From positions 1 through 39,360 of the forward strand of contig NCGY01000015.1 of NCBI GenBank assembly GCA_002281775.1: a stretch of 39,360 nt of DNA, given 5' to 3'. This document shows, in pieces, positions 23,975-34,829 of this stretch (the stretch's first letter is position 1; every line of letters starts with the position of its first letter). Under the pieces are notes generated by a model that was not told the origin of the DNA, made no database searches, and saw only the letters and a program-made list of their open reading frames with translations. A program made the translations under genes and the position numbers. This stretch comes from Hydrogenophilales bacterium 16-64-46. GTDB lineage: Bacteria > Pseudomonadota > Gammaproteobacteria > Burkholderiales > Thiobacillaceae.

Positions 23975-25528
23975 ATGCCCGAACTCAGCCTCCCGCCCGC
24001 CGATCCCGCCTTGCGCCATGCCTTCGAGGCACACCCGCGCCAGGCGGCGGACTGGCTGGCGCGCCTGCCTTTCGCCAACCCCGTCGTCGCGGCGCGGCAG
24101 CTGTTGCAGACCCTGGCAGCCATGAACCGCAGCCTGCTCGACGCGAACCTGCGCGCCACGCTGCTGGCGCTCCATCGACCCGCGCTGGGCCGCGTGACCA
24201 CCGGCCTCGCCTCGCTGCTGGGCGAAACCGGTGTCCCGCCTCATGCGCAGCAACGCCTGGCCGCCAGCCTGCTGCGCGACCTGCACCGCGAGTACGTCAT
24301 CGCCTGCAAGCACGGGATCCGGGGAATAGGCACCCCCCAGCAGCCGACACGCCGCATGGCCGAACCGATGGCCCGCCTGCTCGCCGCCCTGCGTGACCTG
24401 CACGCTGTCCATGCCTACACCTACAACCCGGTTCCCGCCGCGCTGTGGCTGGATCTGCACCACAACCATGCCCTCGCACGTCGGCACGGCATGGCAGACC
24501 TCAGCCGCAACGGCGTGGCATCCGTCAGCCTGAGCTACCGCCAGACCCTGCTGATGGCAATGGCCGACCCGCCGCACCTGAGCCGGAGCGAGCAGACACT
24601 GGTGCAGGCTTTCCTGCACGCATTCGGCAGTCTGGCCGAGTTGCGCGAGGGATCACCGGGCATGGCGGGCTTCCCCGTCGACCCTGACAGCGACCGCGGC
24701 CCGACCGTGCGCGCCGAGCCCGGACCCGTGCCGCTCTGGCTCGACACCGATGCACTCTGCCGGCGGCTGCATGAAATTGCCCATCGCCTGCACCTCGGCG
24801 AATCGCCGCGGCGCATCGGCCTGCCAGCGGAGCTGGACGAAGACCTGACCCTGACCCTGGCCAGGCGTTTGTCGAGACAATGGCGCAACGCCCCCCAGCG
24901 CAGCTTCAAGCGTCACGTTGACCAGACCGGCGGGATCGAGGTGGTGGTCGGGCTGACCGCCATACACCGCCTGCTGGCAGACGCCGGCGTCTGCCCCGAT
25001 AAACCCGATGTGCCCCCCAGCGAGGACGGACATCTGGCCATCGACGACGTAGGGGTGCGAAGCGTCGCCGCGCCGGTACTCGCGAGCTTTTGGACGATAC
25101 GCAACGACAGTGCCGGCGGACTCGCTCTGGAAGGCACCCCGGAAACGCCGCTGAACCTGAAAGTGGGCGATGCCCTTGCCTTGCGTCCACGTGGCACCGA
25201 CGCCGCCTGGTCGCTGGCCACGATACGCTGGATCGTCATGCACGACGGCGGCCGCGTCGAATTCGGCCTGGAGCGGCTCGCGCCCCGGGTGCAGCCGGTC
25301 TGGGTGCGCCCGTTGCGCGGCCAACGCAAGCGTCCCGAGCCAGCCCTGTTCGTGCCCGGACTCGCCGCACTCAAACTCCCCGACCGCCTCTTGCTGCCGC
25401 GCGACCTCTACGCCTCCGGCATGGATGCCGAACTCTGGCCCTCGCCCTACCCTTCCTTGCTGAGTTTCGGCCGACGGCACGAGCGCACGACGAGTTTCGA
25501 CCTCGTCGATTTCACTGTTTTTGTCTGA
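23975..25528 (+). CDS. PilZ-like domain protein (candidate c-di-GMP binder)
   Basis: This is a 517-aa soluble protein. Most of it is helical with no domain I can name. The C-terminal third contains R-SFK-R (Arg309, Arg313) and Asn377-Asp-Ser379-Ala-Gly-Gly382. These fit the RxxxR and D/NxSxxG motifs of PilZ domains, though about 64 residues separate them, more than usual, so an insertion is needed. The strand-rich segment at about 372-445 (LKVGDALALR, VEFGLERLAP) supports a PilZ-type barrel. The ATG at 23975 follows the purU stop by 5 bp, suggesting co-expression. The PilZ call is moderate and any function is unknown. Confidence 0.72.
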   Translation: MPELSLPPADPALRHAFEAHPRQAADWLARLPFANPVVAARQLLQTLAAMNRSLLDANLRATLLALHRPALGRVTTGLASLLGETGVPPHAQQRLAASLLRDLHREYVIACKHGIRGIGTPQQPTRRMAEPMARLLAALRDLHAVHAYTYNPVPAALWLDLHHNHALARRHGMADLSRNGVASVSLSYRQTLLMAMADPPHLSRSEQTLVQAFLHAFGSLAELREGSPGMAGFPVDPDSDRGPTVRAEPGPVPLWLDTDALCRRLHEIAHRLHLGESPRRIGLPAELDEDLTLTLARRLSRQWRNAPQRSFKRHVDQTGGIEVVVGLTAIHRLLADAGVCPDKPDVPPSEDGHLAIDDVGVRSVAAPVLASFWTIRNDSAGGLALEGTPETPLNLKVGDALALRPRGTDAAWSLATIRWIVMHDGGRVEFGLERLAPRVQPVWVRPLRGQRKRPEPALFVPGLAALKLPDRLLLPRDLYASGMDAELWPSPYPSLLSFGRRHERTTSFDLVDFTVFV

Positions 25529-25543
25529 TGGACATTCTCCTGA

Positions 25544-26487
<944 letters not shown>

Positions 26488-26496
26488 CAACTAGTG

Positions 26497-26730
26497 TCCG
26501 GAATCTGCTACTGAATGCAGGTCGAACGTCTTGTCGATGACGAACGAGGAACGGAATCCGGTGTTGAAGCTGTCATTGGCGGCAATCGGCCATGAGCAGC
26601 CACTCGTCATTACTACAGAGCAGCCATCCGCACGACCGCTGTACTTCGTTTGCTGCCGATCCACTACTAAACATTGCACACATCAAACGACAGACAGCGG
26701 GGTATCTCTTTTTCAACAGCAGATTCCGGA
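26497..26730. mobile_element. Putative MITE-like element with 13-bp terminal inverted repeats
   Basis: TCCGGAATCTGCT (26497-26509) and its exact reverse complement (26718-26730) bound a 234-bp non-coding segment. No transposase frame and no clear target duplication are visible. The outer bases also match in part. It fits a miniature or decayed element, but chance or a regulatory palindrome is not excluded. The rest of the 26488-26792 gap holds only a terminator. Confidence 0.45.
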
Positions 26731-26750
26731 GCAGATCCCGGTCTCCCTGA

Positions 26751-26780
26751 AAAAACGCCCCGGCTAAGCGGGGCGTTTTT
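26751..26780 (+). terminator. Factor-independent terminator (bidirectional)
   Basis: A 12-bp stem (AAAAACGCCCCG and its complement) has a 6-base loop and T-runs on both strands. It lies between the convergent DUF2069 and leuA genes and can end both transcripts. Confidence 0.9.
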
Positions 26781-26792
26781 GATTCCAGCTGT

Positions 26793-28328
26793 CTACACCT
26801 GCGGGTGTGCGCGTTCGAGCTTGGAGTCGAGCTTGTTCAGGGCGTGCAGGTAGGCCTTGGCCGAGGCCACGACGATGTCGGTGTCCGCGCCCTGCCCGTT
26901 CACCACACGGCCATCCTTGGCGAGCCGCACGGTGACCTCGCCCTGTGAATCGGTACCGCTGGTGATATTGTTCACCGAATAGAGCAACAGGTCCGCGCCG
27001 CTACCGACCACCGACTCCAGCGCCTTGAACGCGGCGTCGACCGGCCCCGAGCCGTTGCCGTCCGCGCGTTTCTCGCTGCCGTCGTCAGTGAAGACCAGAC
27101 TCGCGTGCGGCACTTCGCCGGTTTCCGAACAGACCTTCATCGACACCAGCTTGAAACGCTCGTGCTCGGCAGCATAGCCTTCGTCCGACACCAGCGCCTG
27201 CAAGTCCTCGTCGAAGATCTCGCGCTTCTTGTCGGCAAGATCCTTGAAGCGCGCGAACGCCGCGTTGAGCGCCTCTTCGGTGTCGAGCACGATGCCCAAT
27301 TCACCCAGCTTGCTCTTGAACGCAGCGCGGCCGGAAAGCTTGCCGAGGCTGAGACGATTGGCGTGCCAGCCCACGTCTTCGGCGCGCATGATTTCGTAGG
27401 TTTCGCGGTGCTTCAACACGCCGTCCTGATGGATGCCGGATTCGTGCGCGAAGGCGTTGGCACCGACGATGGCCTTGTTCGGCTGCACCGGGTAGCCGGT
27501 GATGGTCGAGACGAGCTTGGAGGCGGGCACAATTTGCGTCGCGTCGATCCTTGAATCGCAGTTGAACACGTCGCGGCGGGTGCGCACCGCCATCACGATT
27601 TCTTCCAGCGAAGCGTTGCCGGCGCGTTCGCCGAGGCCGTTGATGGTGCACTCGACCTGGCGCGCGCCGTTCATCACCGCGGCGAGCGAGTTGGCGACGG
27701 CCATGCCGAGATCGTTGTGGCAGTGCGTGCTCCAGACGACCTTGTCGGCATTCTTTACCCGCGCGATGAGTTCCTTCATGCGCTCGCCCCACAAGGCGGG
27801 GATGGAATAGCCAACGGTGTCAGGCACATTGATGGTTTTTGCGCCAGCCTCAATCACGGCGTCGAAGACACGCACCAGAAAGTCGATGTCGGAACGCACC
27901 GCATCCTCGGCAGAAAATTCCACATCGTCGGTGTATTCAAGCGCGAGCTTCACCGCCATCACCGCCGCCTCGACGACCTGGTCGGGCGTCATGCGCAGCT
28001 TTTTCTCCATGTGGATCGGCGACGTCGCGATAAAGGTGTGGATCCGGCCGCGCTTCGCCGGTCGGATCGCCTCGCCGGCGGCGCGGATGTCGCGCTCATT
28101 GGCGCGTGCAAGCGAGCAGACGGTCGAGTTCGTGATGGTTTCTGCGATGGCACGGATTGCATCGGCATCACCCGGACTCGCGGCAGCGAAGCCGGCCTCG
28201 ATCACGTCGACGCCGAGCTTTTCCAGCTGGCGCGCGATGCGGAGTTTCTCGTCCTTGGTCATCGACGCGCCGGGGCTTTGTTCGCCGTCGCGCAAGGTGG
28301 TGTCGAAAATATACAAACGGTCGTTCAT
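26793..28328 (-). CDS. leuA: 2-isopropylmalate synthase
   Basis: This is the first committed enzyme of leucine synthesis (511 aa). It condenses acetyl-CoA with 2-oxoisovalerate in the cytoplasm. Residues about 5-270 are the HMGL-like catalytic barrel, with [13 protein letters not shown] near the start and the metal-ligand HCHNDLGMA motif. A linker and a C-terminal LeuA allosteric domain (about 390-505) follow, where leucine feedback normally acts. The ATG at 28328 has GGAG six bases upstream, better than a start four codons earlier. It is a single gene with its own candidate promoter, ended by the terminator at 26751-26780. The other leucine genes are not in the window. Confidence 0.96.
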   Translation of the reverse strand: MNDRLYIFDTTLRDGEQSPGASMTKDEKLRIARQLEKLGVDVIEAGFAAASPGDADAIRAIAETITNSTVCSLARANERDIRAAGEAIRPAKRGRIHTFIATSPIHMEKKLRMTPDQVVEAAVMAVKLALEYTDDVEFSAEDAVRSDIDFLVRVFDAVIEAGAKTINVPDTVGYSIPALWGERMKELIARVKNADKVVWSTHCHNDLGMAVANSLAAVMNGARQVECTINGLGERAGNASLEEIVMAVRTRRDVFNCDSRIDATQIVPASKLVSTITGYPVQPNKAIVGANAFAHESGIHQDGVLKHRETYEIMRAEDVGWHANRLSLGKLSGRAAFKSKLGELGIVLDTEEALNAAFARFKDLADKKREIFDEDLQALVSDEGYAAEHERFKLVSMKVCSETGEVPHASLVFTDDGSEKRADGNGSGPVDAAFKALESVVGSGADLLLYSVNNITSGTDSQGEVTVRLAKDGRVVNGQGADTDIVVASAKAYLHALNKLDSKLERAHPQV

Positions 28329-28379
28329 GGCGGGCTCCATGGAGGGTCGGCGTCACACGCGGTGCGATCGGTCCGACGC

Positions 28380-28385
28380 ATTATA
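28380..28385 (-). promoter_or_regulatory. Candidate leuA -10 hexamer (TATAAT)
   Basis: A perfect TATAAT lies on the minus strand, 51 bp before the leuA ATG, giving a leader of about 45 nt. The -35 position has no good match, so it may depend on an activator. The rest of the 28329-28666 gap has one small palindrome and no gene. Confidence 0.4.
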
Positions 28386-28519
28386 TTCAGTGTGCCGGGA
28401 GAGACTCGCGGCGCGGGGTACTGCTGGGGGAGGGGGGTCAGTATGTGCGCGCGACGCGCAGCAGAAAGCTGCCGAACAGGACGTTCGACAGGCAGAGAAG
28501 AAAAGACGGCTGCGACCAA

Positions 28520-28534
28520 TTAGACATAGTCTAA
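28520..28534. promoter_or_regulatory. TTAGAC-ATA-GTCTAA palindrome
   Basis: Perfect 6-bp arms flank three bases in an AT-rich pocket between dacC and leuA. It could be an operator of an upstream leuA promoter; a TACAAT hexamer overlaps its edge on the minus strand. Confidence 0.3.
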
Positions 28535-28666
28535 ATTGTATGGATTTTTTGCCTGCGCGCAAGGCTATTCGCCGAGGCTACTGATTTCCCGCCGACCCCG
28601 GCCGCCCTGCGCCTGACTCCGACACCCGGTTTGTACAGAGATGATCGAGCCTCCGACTCCGCAAGC

Positions 28667-29824
28667 TCAGCCGAACAACCCCCGGAAAAAGAGCCGGAGA
28701 CCGTCCCACATGCGGCGGAAGAAGCCGCCCTCTTCCACGGCTTCCAGCGCCACCAGCGGGGCCTGCGACACCACCTTGCCGTCGGCGTTGACGAGTTCGA
28801 CGCGGCCCAGCGCCGCACCTTTTGCAATCGGGGCGATGCGCTCACCCGGCAGCAGCACCACGCGGGCCTGGTAGCCGCCGGCGGCACGCTTGGGTAGCGC
28901 GGCGGAAAAGTTGCTGGCCACGCCGGCTTTCACGCTGGACGCCGCCCCCTTCCAGACCTCGACCGTCTGGATGGCTTCACTCTGCTTGTAGAAGGTCTTG
29001 CTCTCGAAGAAGTTGAAGCCGTAGCCCAGCAGCTTGGCGGTTTCCTGTGCGCGCGCTTCCTCACTGCCGGTGCCGAAGACCACGGCAATCATGCGCTGAC
29101 CGTTGCGCTCGGCCGACGCCACCAGGCAATACCCGGCTTCTTCGGTGTGGCCGGTTTTCAGGCCGTCGACGCTGGGGTCGCGCCACAGCAGCAGATTCCG
29201 ATTCGGCTGGCGGATGTCGTTCCAGACGAATTCCTTTTCCTTGTAGAGCGCGTAGTGCGCAGGGTCTTCCAGGATGATGGCGCGGGCGAGCTTCGCCATG
29301 TCGAGCGCGCTGGAATAGTGGCCTTCGGCGGGCCAGCCGGTGGCGTTGACGAAACGGGTGTCGGCCATGCCCAGACGCTTGGCCTCGTCGTTCATCATCG
29401 CGGCAAAGGTGTCCTCGCCGCCGGCGATGTGTTCGGCCAGTGCAATGCTGGCGTCGTTGCCGGACTGCACGATGATGCCGCGAAGCAGGTCTTTCACCGC
29501 CACCTGGTTGCCGACCTTGATGAACATCTTGGAGCCGCCCATGCGCCAGGCCTTTTCGCTGACGAGGACGAGATCGTCTTCCTTCAGGCGGCCGCGTTGC
29601 AGTTCCAGCGCCGCCACGTGCGAGGTCATGAGCTTGGTGAGGCTGGCCGGCGGCAGGCGCACGCTGCCATCGTGGTTGACCAGCACGGCACCGCTGGTGA
29701 CGTCCATCAACACCCAGGACTTGGCGGCCAGCGGCGGCGGCGGGGGCAAGGCCGCAAACGCTGCGGGCGCAAACCAGGCAAACAAAAGGAAGACAAAGGC
29801 GCGGGGCAAGGAAAGCATGATCAT
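28667..29824 (-). CDS. dacC: D-alanyl-D-alanine carboxypeptidase (PBP5/6 type)
   Basis: This is an exported 385-aa enzyme that trims the terminal D-Ala from peptidoglycan stem peptides. A signal peptide (to about residue 24) precedes a penicillin-binding transpeptidase domain with Ser61-Leu-Thr-Lys64 (SxxK), SGN (VQSGNDAS) and KTG (DGLKTGHT). A C-terminal beta domain (about 285-370) and an amphipathic membrane-anchoring tail (FFRRMWDGLRLFFRGLFG) follow, as in PBP5. The start is uncertain: ATG 29824 begins a typical signal peptide, while the longer frame from 29887 would add 21 residues. No strong ribosome site is seen. It could equally be called dacA. Confidence 0.92.
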   Translation of the reverse strand: MIMLSLPRAFVFLLFAWFAPAAFAALPPPPPLAAKSWVLMDVTSGAVLVNHDGSVRLPPASLTKLMTSHVAALELQRGRLKEDDLVLVSEKAWRMGGSKMFIKVGNQVAVKDLLRGIIVQSGNDASIALAEHIAGGEDTFAAMMNDEAKRLGMADTRFVNATGWPAEGHYSSALDMAKLARAIILEDPAHYALYKEKEFVWNDIRQPNRNLLLWRDPSVDGLKTGHTEEAGYCLVASAERNGQRMIAVVFGTGSEEARAQETAKLLGYGFNFFESKTFYKQSEAIQTVEVWKGAASSVKAGVASNFSAALPKRAAGGYQARVVLLPGERIAPIAKGAALGRVELVNADGKVVSQAPLVALEAVEEGGFFRRMWDGLRLFFRGLFG

Positions 29825-29973
29825 GGGGGGGGTCAGACAGGACGGTAGTAACGAACAGAAGGACAGGCGCGGTGCTGCGTCAGCCATGAGGATAACACCG
29901 CCGGCCCGACCGGGCAGCGGGCCGGCAGTACCTGCCTGCTACACTCGGCACTGTTACGTGTTCGGTGCCGTCC

Positions 29974-31284
29974 ATGTCCGCGCCTGCCCATCATCTCACC
30001 CGCCAGATCGTGATTGCGATGCTCGCCGGCATGGTGCTGGGTGTGGCGCTTAACCAGCTGGGCGCGGCAGCCTGGGTGCAGACCGTGCTGGTCGACGGCC
30101 TGCTGAAGGTGGTCGGTACGCTCTTCGTGTCGGCCCTGAAGATGATGGTGGTGCCGCTGGTGTTCGTATCGCTGGTGGCCGGCGTCACCGCGCTGTCCGA
30201 CCTGCGGGCGCTGGGGCGCATCGGAGCCAAGGCACTGGCGCTGTACCTGCTCACCACCGCACTGGCGGTAAGCATTGCGCTGGGCCTGGCGGTGGGCGTG
30301 GGCCCGGGCCAGAATTTCGACGCCGGCGACAGCCCGGCGACGTTCAGCGGCAAGGACGCGCCACCGCTCACCCAGGTGCTGATCGATCTGGTGCCGACCA
30401 ACCCGGTGGCGGCCATGGCCGAAGGCAACATGCTGCAGATCATCGTCTTTGCCCTGCTGTTCGGCGTGGCGGTGACGATGTCGGGCAAGCGCGGCCAGCA
30501 CGTACTCAACCTGTTCGGCGACCTCAACACGGTGATCATGCACATGGTCGAATGGATCATGCGGCTGGCCCCCTACGGCGTGTTCGCACTCATCGCCCGC
30601 ACCTTTGCCAGCCAGGGACTCGACCTGCTGCTGCCGCTGGCAGCGTATTTCCTCACACTCACGGCGGCGCTGGCGGTGCAGGCTTTTGTGGTCTACCCGG
30701 TACTGCTCAAAAGCCTGGCGGGGCTGAATCCACTCACCTTTCTGAAAAAGATGCGCGACCCGGCGGCGTTTGCGTTTTCCACCGCCAGTTCCGGCGCGAC
30801 CATACCGGTCACCCTGCACACGGTGGAAAAAAAGATGGGCGTGCACAACAGTGTGGCCTCATTCAGCGTGCCGCTTGGGGCCACCATCAACATGGACGGC
30901 ACGGCGATGATGCAGGGCGTGGCCACGGTGTTCATCGCCAACGTCTACGGGGTCGATCTGTCGCTCACCGATTACCTGCTGGTGGTGCTCACCGCCACGC
31001 TCGCCTCGGTGGGCACGGCGGCGATTCCCGCCGTGGGCCTGGTCACGCTCACCATGGTGCTGGGCCAGGTGGGCCTGCCGGTGGAGGGCATCGCCCTCAT
31101 CATCGGCGTCGATCGCCTGCTCGACATGATGCGCACCACGGTCAACGTCACCGGCGACGCCGCCGTGAGCTGCATCGTCGCCAAGAGCGAACACGCCTTC
31201 GACCAGGCCACTTTCGATGATCCCCACGCCGGCTCGGTCGAAGCCGCCATCCAACCCGCGACACCGCCTCACACCGCCGCCTGA
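29974..31284 (+). CDS. Dicarboxylate/amino acid:cation symporter (DAACS family)
   Basis: This is a 436-aa inner-membrane transporter of the sodium/proton-coupled dicarboxylate or glutamate family. Eight hydrophobic helices plus two re-entrant loops are expected. The serine-rich loop (FSTASSGATIPVT), the NMDGT motif (ATINMDGTAMMQG) and the transport helix DRLLDMMRTTVNVTGD are all present. The substrate (C4-dicarboxylate, glutamate or aspartate) cannot be read from these motifs alone. The ATG at 29974 is preferred over a GTG three codons earlier. It lies 3 bp before pyrD. Confidence 0.92.
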   Translation: MSAPAHHLTRQIVIAMLAGMVLGVALNQLGAAAWVQTVLVDGLLKVVGTLFVSALKMMVVPLVFVSLVAGVTALSDLRALGRIGAKALALYLLTTALAVSIALGLAVGVGPGQNFDAGDSPATFSGKDAPPLTQVLIDLVPTNPVAAMAEGNMLQIIVFALLFGVAVTMSGKRGQHVLNLFGDLNTVIMHMVEWIMRLAPYGVFALIARTFASQGLDLLLPLAAYFLTLTAALAVQAFVVYPVLLKSLAGLNPLTFLKKMRDPAAFAFSTASSGATIPVTLHTVEKKMGVHNSVASFSVPLGATINMDGTAMMQGVATVFIANVYGVDLSLTDYLLVVLTATLASVGTAAIPAVGLVTLTMVLGQVGLPVEGIALIIGVDRLLDMMRTTVNVTGDAAVSCIVAKSEHAFDQATFDDPHAGSVEAAIQPATPPHTAA

Positions 31285-31287
31285 CCC

Positions 31288-32301
31288 ATGCTCTATCCGC
31301 TGCTCCGCCCTGCCCTGTTCTCGCTCGAACCCGAAGACGCCCACCGCCTGACGCTGGCCAGCCTCGACGTGGCGCACCGGCTCGGCCTGCTGGGCCTGCT
31401 GCCGCGCAGCGCGGGCACGCCGGTGCGTGTGATGGGGCTCGATTTCCCCAACACGGTGGGACTCGCCGCCGGGCTCGACAAGGATGGTGCGCACATCAAT
31501 GCGCTGGGCGCACTCGGCTTCGGCTTCGTCGAAATCGGCACGGTCACGCCGCGCCCGCAGGCCGGCAACCCGCAGCCGCGCCTGTTCCGCCTGCCCCGGG
31601 CACAGGCGATCATCAACCGCATGGGCTTCAACAACCTCGGCGTCGATAATCTGGTGAAGAACGTCATGACCAGCGGCTTTACCGGCGTGCTCGGCATCAA
31701 TATCGGCAAGAACAAGGACACGCCGAACGCACAGGCGGTGGACGACTACCTTGCTTGCCTGGACAAGGTATACGCGCACGCCAGTTACGTGACGGTGAAT
31801 ATCTCCTCGCCCAACACGCAGAACCTGCGCGAACTGCAGAAGGACGAGGCGCTCGACGCGCTGCTCTCCGCGATCAAGCTGCGGCAGGGCGAACTCGCCC
31901 AGCGCCACGGAAAACATGTGCCGATTGCCCTGAAGATCGCGCCCGACCTCGACGACACACAGATCGCCGCGATTGCCGCGCTCCTGATGATGCATCGCAT
32001 GGACGCGGTGATCGCCACCAACACCACGCTCGCGCGCGAGGCAGTGGCCGGCCTGCCGCACGCCGACGAAGCCGGCGGCCTGTCGGGCGCGCCGGTGCGC
32101 GAGGCTTCCACCCGCGTGATCCGCGCGCTGGCGCATCACCTGGGCAACGAGGTGCCGATCATCGGCGTGGGCGGCATCCTCTCGGGCACCGACGCGCAGG
32201 ACAAAATCGCCGCCGGCGCCACACTCGTCCAGGTCTATTCCGGGCTGATCTACCGGGGCCCGGAGCTGGTGAACGAATGCGTGGCGGCGCTCGCCCGATG
32301 A
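31288..32301 (+). CDS. pyrD: Dihydroorotate dehydrogenase (quinone), class 2
   Basis: This is a 337-aa membrane-associated FMN enzyme. It oxidises dihydroorotate to orotate in pyrimidine synthesis and passes electrons to quinone. The N-terminal helices that mark class 2 are present ([21 protein letters not shown] begins them), as are the FMN/substrate motifs ([18 protein letters not shown]) and the catalytic-serine region ([12 protein letters not shown]). C-terminal GVGGILSG and [10 protein letters not shown] phosphate-binding loops follow. It starts 3 bp after the symporter stop and overlaps the next gene by ATGA, so the three are probably co-transcribed. Confidence 0.96.
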   Translation: MLYPLLRPALFSLEPEDAHRLTLASLDVAHRLGLLGLLPRSAGTPVRVMGLDFPNTVGLAAGLDKDGAHINALGALGFGFVEIGTVTPRPQAGNPQPRLFRLPRAQAIINRMGFNNLGVDNLVKNVMTSGFTGVLGINIGKNKDTPNAQAVDDYLACLDKVYAHASYVTVNISSPNTQNLRELQKDEALDALLSAIKLRQGELAQRHGKHVPIALKIAPDLDDTQIAAIAALLMMHRMDAVIATNTTLAREAVAGLPHADEAGGLSGAPVREASTRVIRALAHHLGNEVPIIGVGGILSGTDAQDKIAAGATLVQVYSGLIYRGPELVNECVAALAR

Positions 32302-33557
32302 GTGCGGTGCGCGGCCTCGCCGCATTCGGCCTGCTGTTCGCGTTGCTGACCGGGCCTGCGTCTGCCGCACCCGAGCGCCCGGTGCTGGCGTCGTTCGAAC
32401 AGCCGCATCTCACGGCCGACCAACTGGGCGTGATCGTCAACGAGGACGACCCGGACAGCGTGGCGCTCGCCGCCTACTACCAGCACAAGCGCGGCATCCC
32501 CGACGCCAACCTGATCCGCGTGCGCATCAAGCCCGGGCGCGCCACGCTCGGCCGCGAGGAATTCATCAAGCTCAAGCGCCAGGTCGACCGCAAGACACCC
32601 AGGGGCGTGCAGGCGTATGCGCTCACCTGGGCGCAGCCGTATCGCGTCGACTGCATGTCGATCACCAGCGCTTTCGCTTTCGGCTTCGACCCGGCGTATT
32701 GCGCCAGTGGCTGCAAACCGACCAAAGCCAGTCCGTATTTCAACAGCGGCGTGACGCGGCCATGGGACAGCTACGCCCTGCGCCCGACCATGAGCCTCGC
32801 GGCCGCCAGCCTCGCCGACGCGAGAAAGCTGGTCGATCGCGGCGTCGCCGCCGACGACAGCGCACCGGCGGGCACCGCGTATCTGCTGAGCACCTCGGAC
32901 AAGGCGCGCAACGTGCGGGCGGCGGATTTCCCCATGGTGAAGAAGGTGCTTGGCCCGGCGCTGGCGATAGACATCGTCGAGTCGGACGCACTTGAAAACC
33001 GCCCGGATGTGCTGTTCTACTTCACCGGCTCCACCCACGTCGCGGCGCTGGAGAGCAACCGCTTCCTGCCCGGCGCGGTCGCCGACCATCTCACCTCGGC
33101 AGGTGGCGTGCTGTTCGGTGGTGGCCAGATGTCGAGCCTGAAATGGCTGGAAGCCGGCGCGACCGGCAGCTACGGCGCGGTGGTGGAGCCGTGCAACTTC
33201 CCCGCCAAGTTCCCCTCTCCGGGCCTCGTCATGTCGCACTACCTGCAGGGAGAAACGCTCATCGAGGCCTACTGGAAAAGCGTGGCCATGCCCGGTCAGG
33301 GCCTGTTCATCGGCGAGCCGCTGGCGCGGCCCTACGGCGGTGTGCGGCAGCGTGACAACGCCCCCGGGCTGGTGCTGGAAGCCTCGCGCCTGTTTGCGCC
33401 GGGGCTGTATGAAATCCGCGCCGCACCGTCGATGATGGGGCCATACAAACGGGTCCGCCGCGTGGCGGTGGCCCCGGCCACGCGCGAGATCCGCATCGAC
33501 CGCGCGCTGCCGGCGTATTACCGCTTCGAACGCATCGAACCCGCGCCAGCAAAATAG
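32298..33557 (+). CDS. TIGR03790-family exported protein (unknown function)
   Basis: This is a 419-aa protein with a signal peptide ([16 protein letters not shown]). The mature part begins with the family pattern [20 protein letters not shown], which I recall from TIGR03790. Other conserved-looking stretches are [44 protein letters not shown] and an [12 protein letters not shown] segment near the C-terminus. No catalytic assignment is possible. The ATG overlaps the pyrD stop, so translation is coupled. The link to pyrimidine synthesis, if any, is unknown. Confidence 0.82.
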   Translation: MSAVRGLAAFGLLFALLTGPASAAPERPVLASFEQPHLTADQLGVIVNEDDPDSVALAAYYQHKRGIPDANLIRVRIKPGRATLGREEFIKLKRQVDRKTPRGVQAYALTWAQPYRVDCMSITSAFAFGFDPAYCASGCKPTKASPYFNSGVTRPWDSYALRPTMSLAAASLADARKLVDRGVAADDSAPAGTAYLLSTSDKARNVRAADFPMVKKVLGPALAIDIVESDALENRPDVLFYFTGSTHVAALESNRFLPGAVADHLTSAGGVLFGGGQMSSLKWLEAGATGSYGAVVEPCNFPAKFPSPGLVMSHYLQGETLIEAYWKSVAMPGQGLFIGEPLARPYGGVRQRDNAPGLVLEASRLFAPGLYEIRAAPSMMGPYKRVRRVAVAPATREIRIDRALPAYYRFERIEPAPAK

Positions 33558-33591
33558 GTCAGCCTCACAGGCATTCATCCAGGAGCGTGCG

Positions 33592-34677
33592 ATGCACATC
33601 GGCATCCCGAAAGAATCCAAGAACCACGAATACCGCGTGGCGCTGACACCCGCCGGGGTGCACCCGCTGGTCGAGGCCGGGCATCAGGTGTCGGTGGAAA
33701 GCGGTGCAGGTGTGGCGGTGGGCTACGGCGACGACGCCTACCGCGCAGCCGGTGCGCAGATCGCCGACGCGGCGACGGTGTGGGCCGCGCCGCTGGTGGT
33801 AAAGGTGAAGGAACCGCAGCCCGACGAGGTCACGCGTTTGCAGTCAGGACAAATGCTGTTCTGTTACCTGCACCTGGCCGCCGCGCCGCAGCTGGCGCGC
33901 GAACTGATGGCGCGCGGCGTGTCCGCGCTGGCCTACGAAACCGTGCGCGACGCAGCCGGCCGCCTGCCGCTGCTCGCGCCCATGTCCGACATCGCCGGCC
34001 GGCTTGCGCCGCAGATGGGTGCGCTGGGCCTGCACAAGACCCACGGCGGCAACGGCAAGCTGATCGGCGGCCTGCCCGGCGTGGCTGCGGCGCATGTGGT
34101 CGTCATCGGTGCCGGCATGGTGGGCCTGGGCGCGGCGCGCGTGGCCGCCGGGCTGGGCGCGCGGGTCACGCTCCTCGACCGCAGCGCCGACGCGCTGGCG
34201 CGGGCCGAAGCCCTGTTCGGGGCGCGCGTGGCCACCCGGTTTTCGTCTCCCGATGCGCTGGCCGACACATTGAGAGACGCCGACATCGTCGTCGGCGCAG
34301 CGCAGGTGCCCGGCCGTCACGCCCCGCGCCTCATTCCGCTGGCGCTGCTGCGTACCCTGCCGCCGGGCTCGGTGCTGGTCGACGTCGCCATCGACCAGGG
34401 CGGGATCGCCGAAACCTCGCGCCCGACCACGCACAGCGATCCCTTCTTCGTCGCCGAGGGCGTGGTGCACTACTGCGTCACCAACATGCCCGGCGCGGTC
34501 GCGCGTACCGCCACCGAGGCGCTCACCCACGCCACCCTGCCCTACGTGCAGGCGCTGGCCGACCGGGGCCTCGCCGCGCTCGACGCCGACGCGGGACTGG
34601 CGGCAGGCCTGCATGTGCACGCGGGCGAGATTGCCCACGCGGGACTGGCCGAGGACTTGGCGCAGACTCCAGGCTGA
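33592..34677 (+). CDS. ald: Alanine dehydrogenase
   Basis: This is a 361-aa cytoplasmic NAD-dependent enzyme that interconverts L-alanine with pyruvate and ammonia. The substrate-binding Arg15 (EYRVALTP), Lys73 (VVKVKEP) and catalytic His94 (CYLHLA) are present. A Rossmann fold sits at about 165-200 (VVVIGAGMVGLGAARVA), and the VDVAIDQGG segment carries the catalytic Asp. The length fits the family. AGGAG lies six bases upstream of the ATG. A hairpin ending at 34802 separates it from the convergent gpmA. Confidence 0.94.
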   Translation: MHIGIPKESKNHEYRVALTPAGVHPLVEAGHQVSVESGAGVAVGYGDDAYRAAGAQIADAATVWAAPLVVKVKEPQPDEVTRLQSGQMLFCYLHLAAAPQLARELMARGVSALAYETVRDAAGRLPLLAPMSDIAGRLAPQMGALGLHKTHGGNGKLIGGLPGVAAAHVVVIGAGMVGLGAARVAAGLGARVTLLDRSADALARAEALFGARVATRFSSPDALADTLRDADIVVGAAQVPGRHAPRLIPLALLRTLPPGSVLVDVAIDQGGIAETSRPTTHSDPFFVAEGVVHYCVTNMPGAVARTATEALTHATLPYVQALADRGLAALDADAGLAAGLHVHAGEIAHAGLAEDLAQTPG

Positions 34678-34782
34678 CGCCACGATCAACACGCGCTTCA
34701 ACCGACTCATGCCAATCCAGTCGGTCGGCAATACTTTTCCGACACCGCGCCAGACCACTGGCACCTGGCACCCTGGCACTCC

Positions 34783-34802
34783 GGCGGGAAAGTGTTCCCG
34801 CC
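34783..34802. terminator. Hairpin between convergent ald and gpmA
   Basis: A perfect 8-bp stem GGCGGGAA/TTCCCGCC with a 4-base loop lies between two convergent genes. It is followed by CTAC like the repeats near nrdB, so it may be a repeat copy that also acts as a bidirectional terminator. A T-run is lacking. Confidence 0.5.
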
Positions 34803-34829
34803 CTACTTCTTGGTTGATCCCCGATCAAG

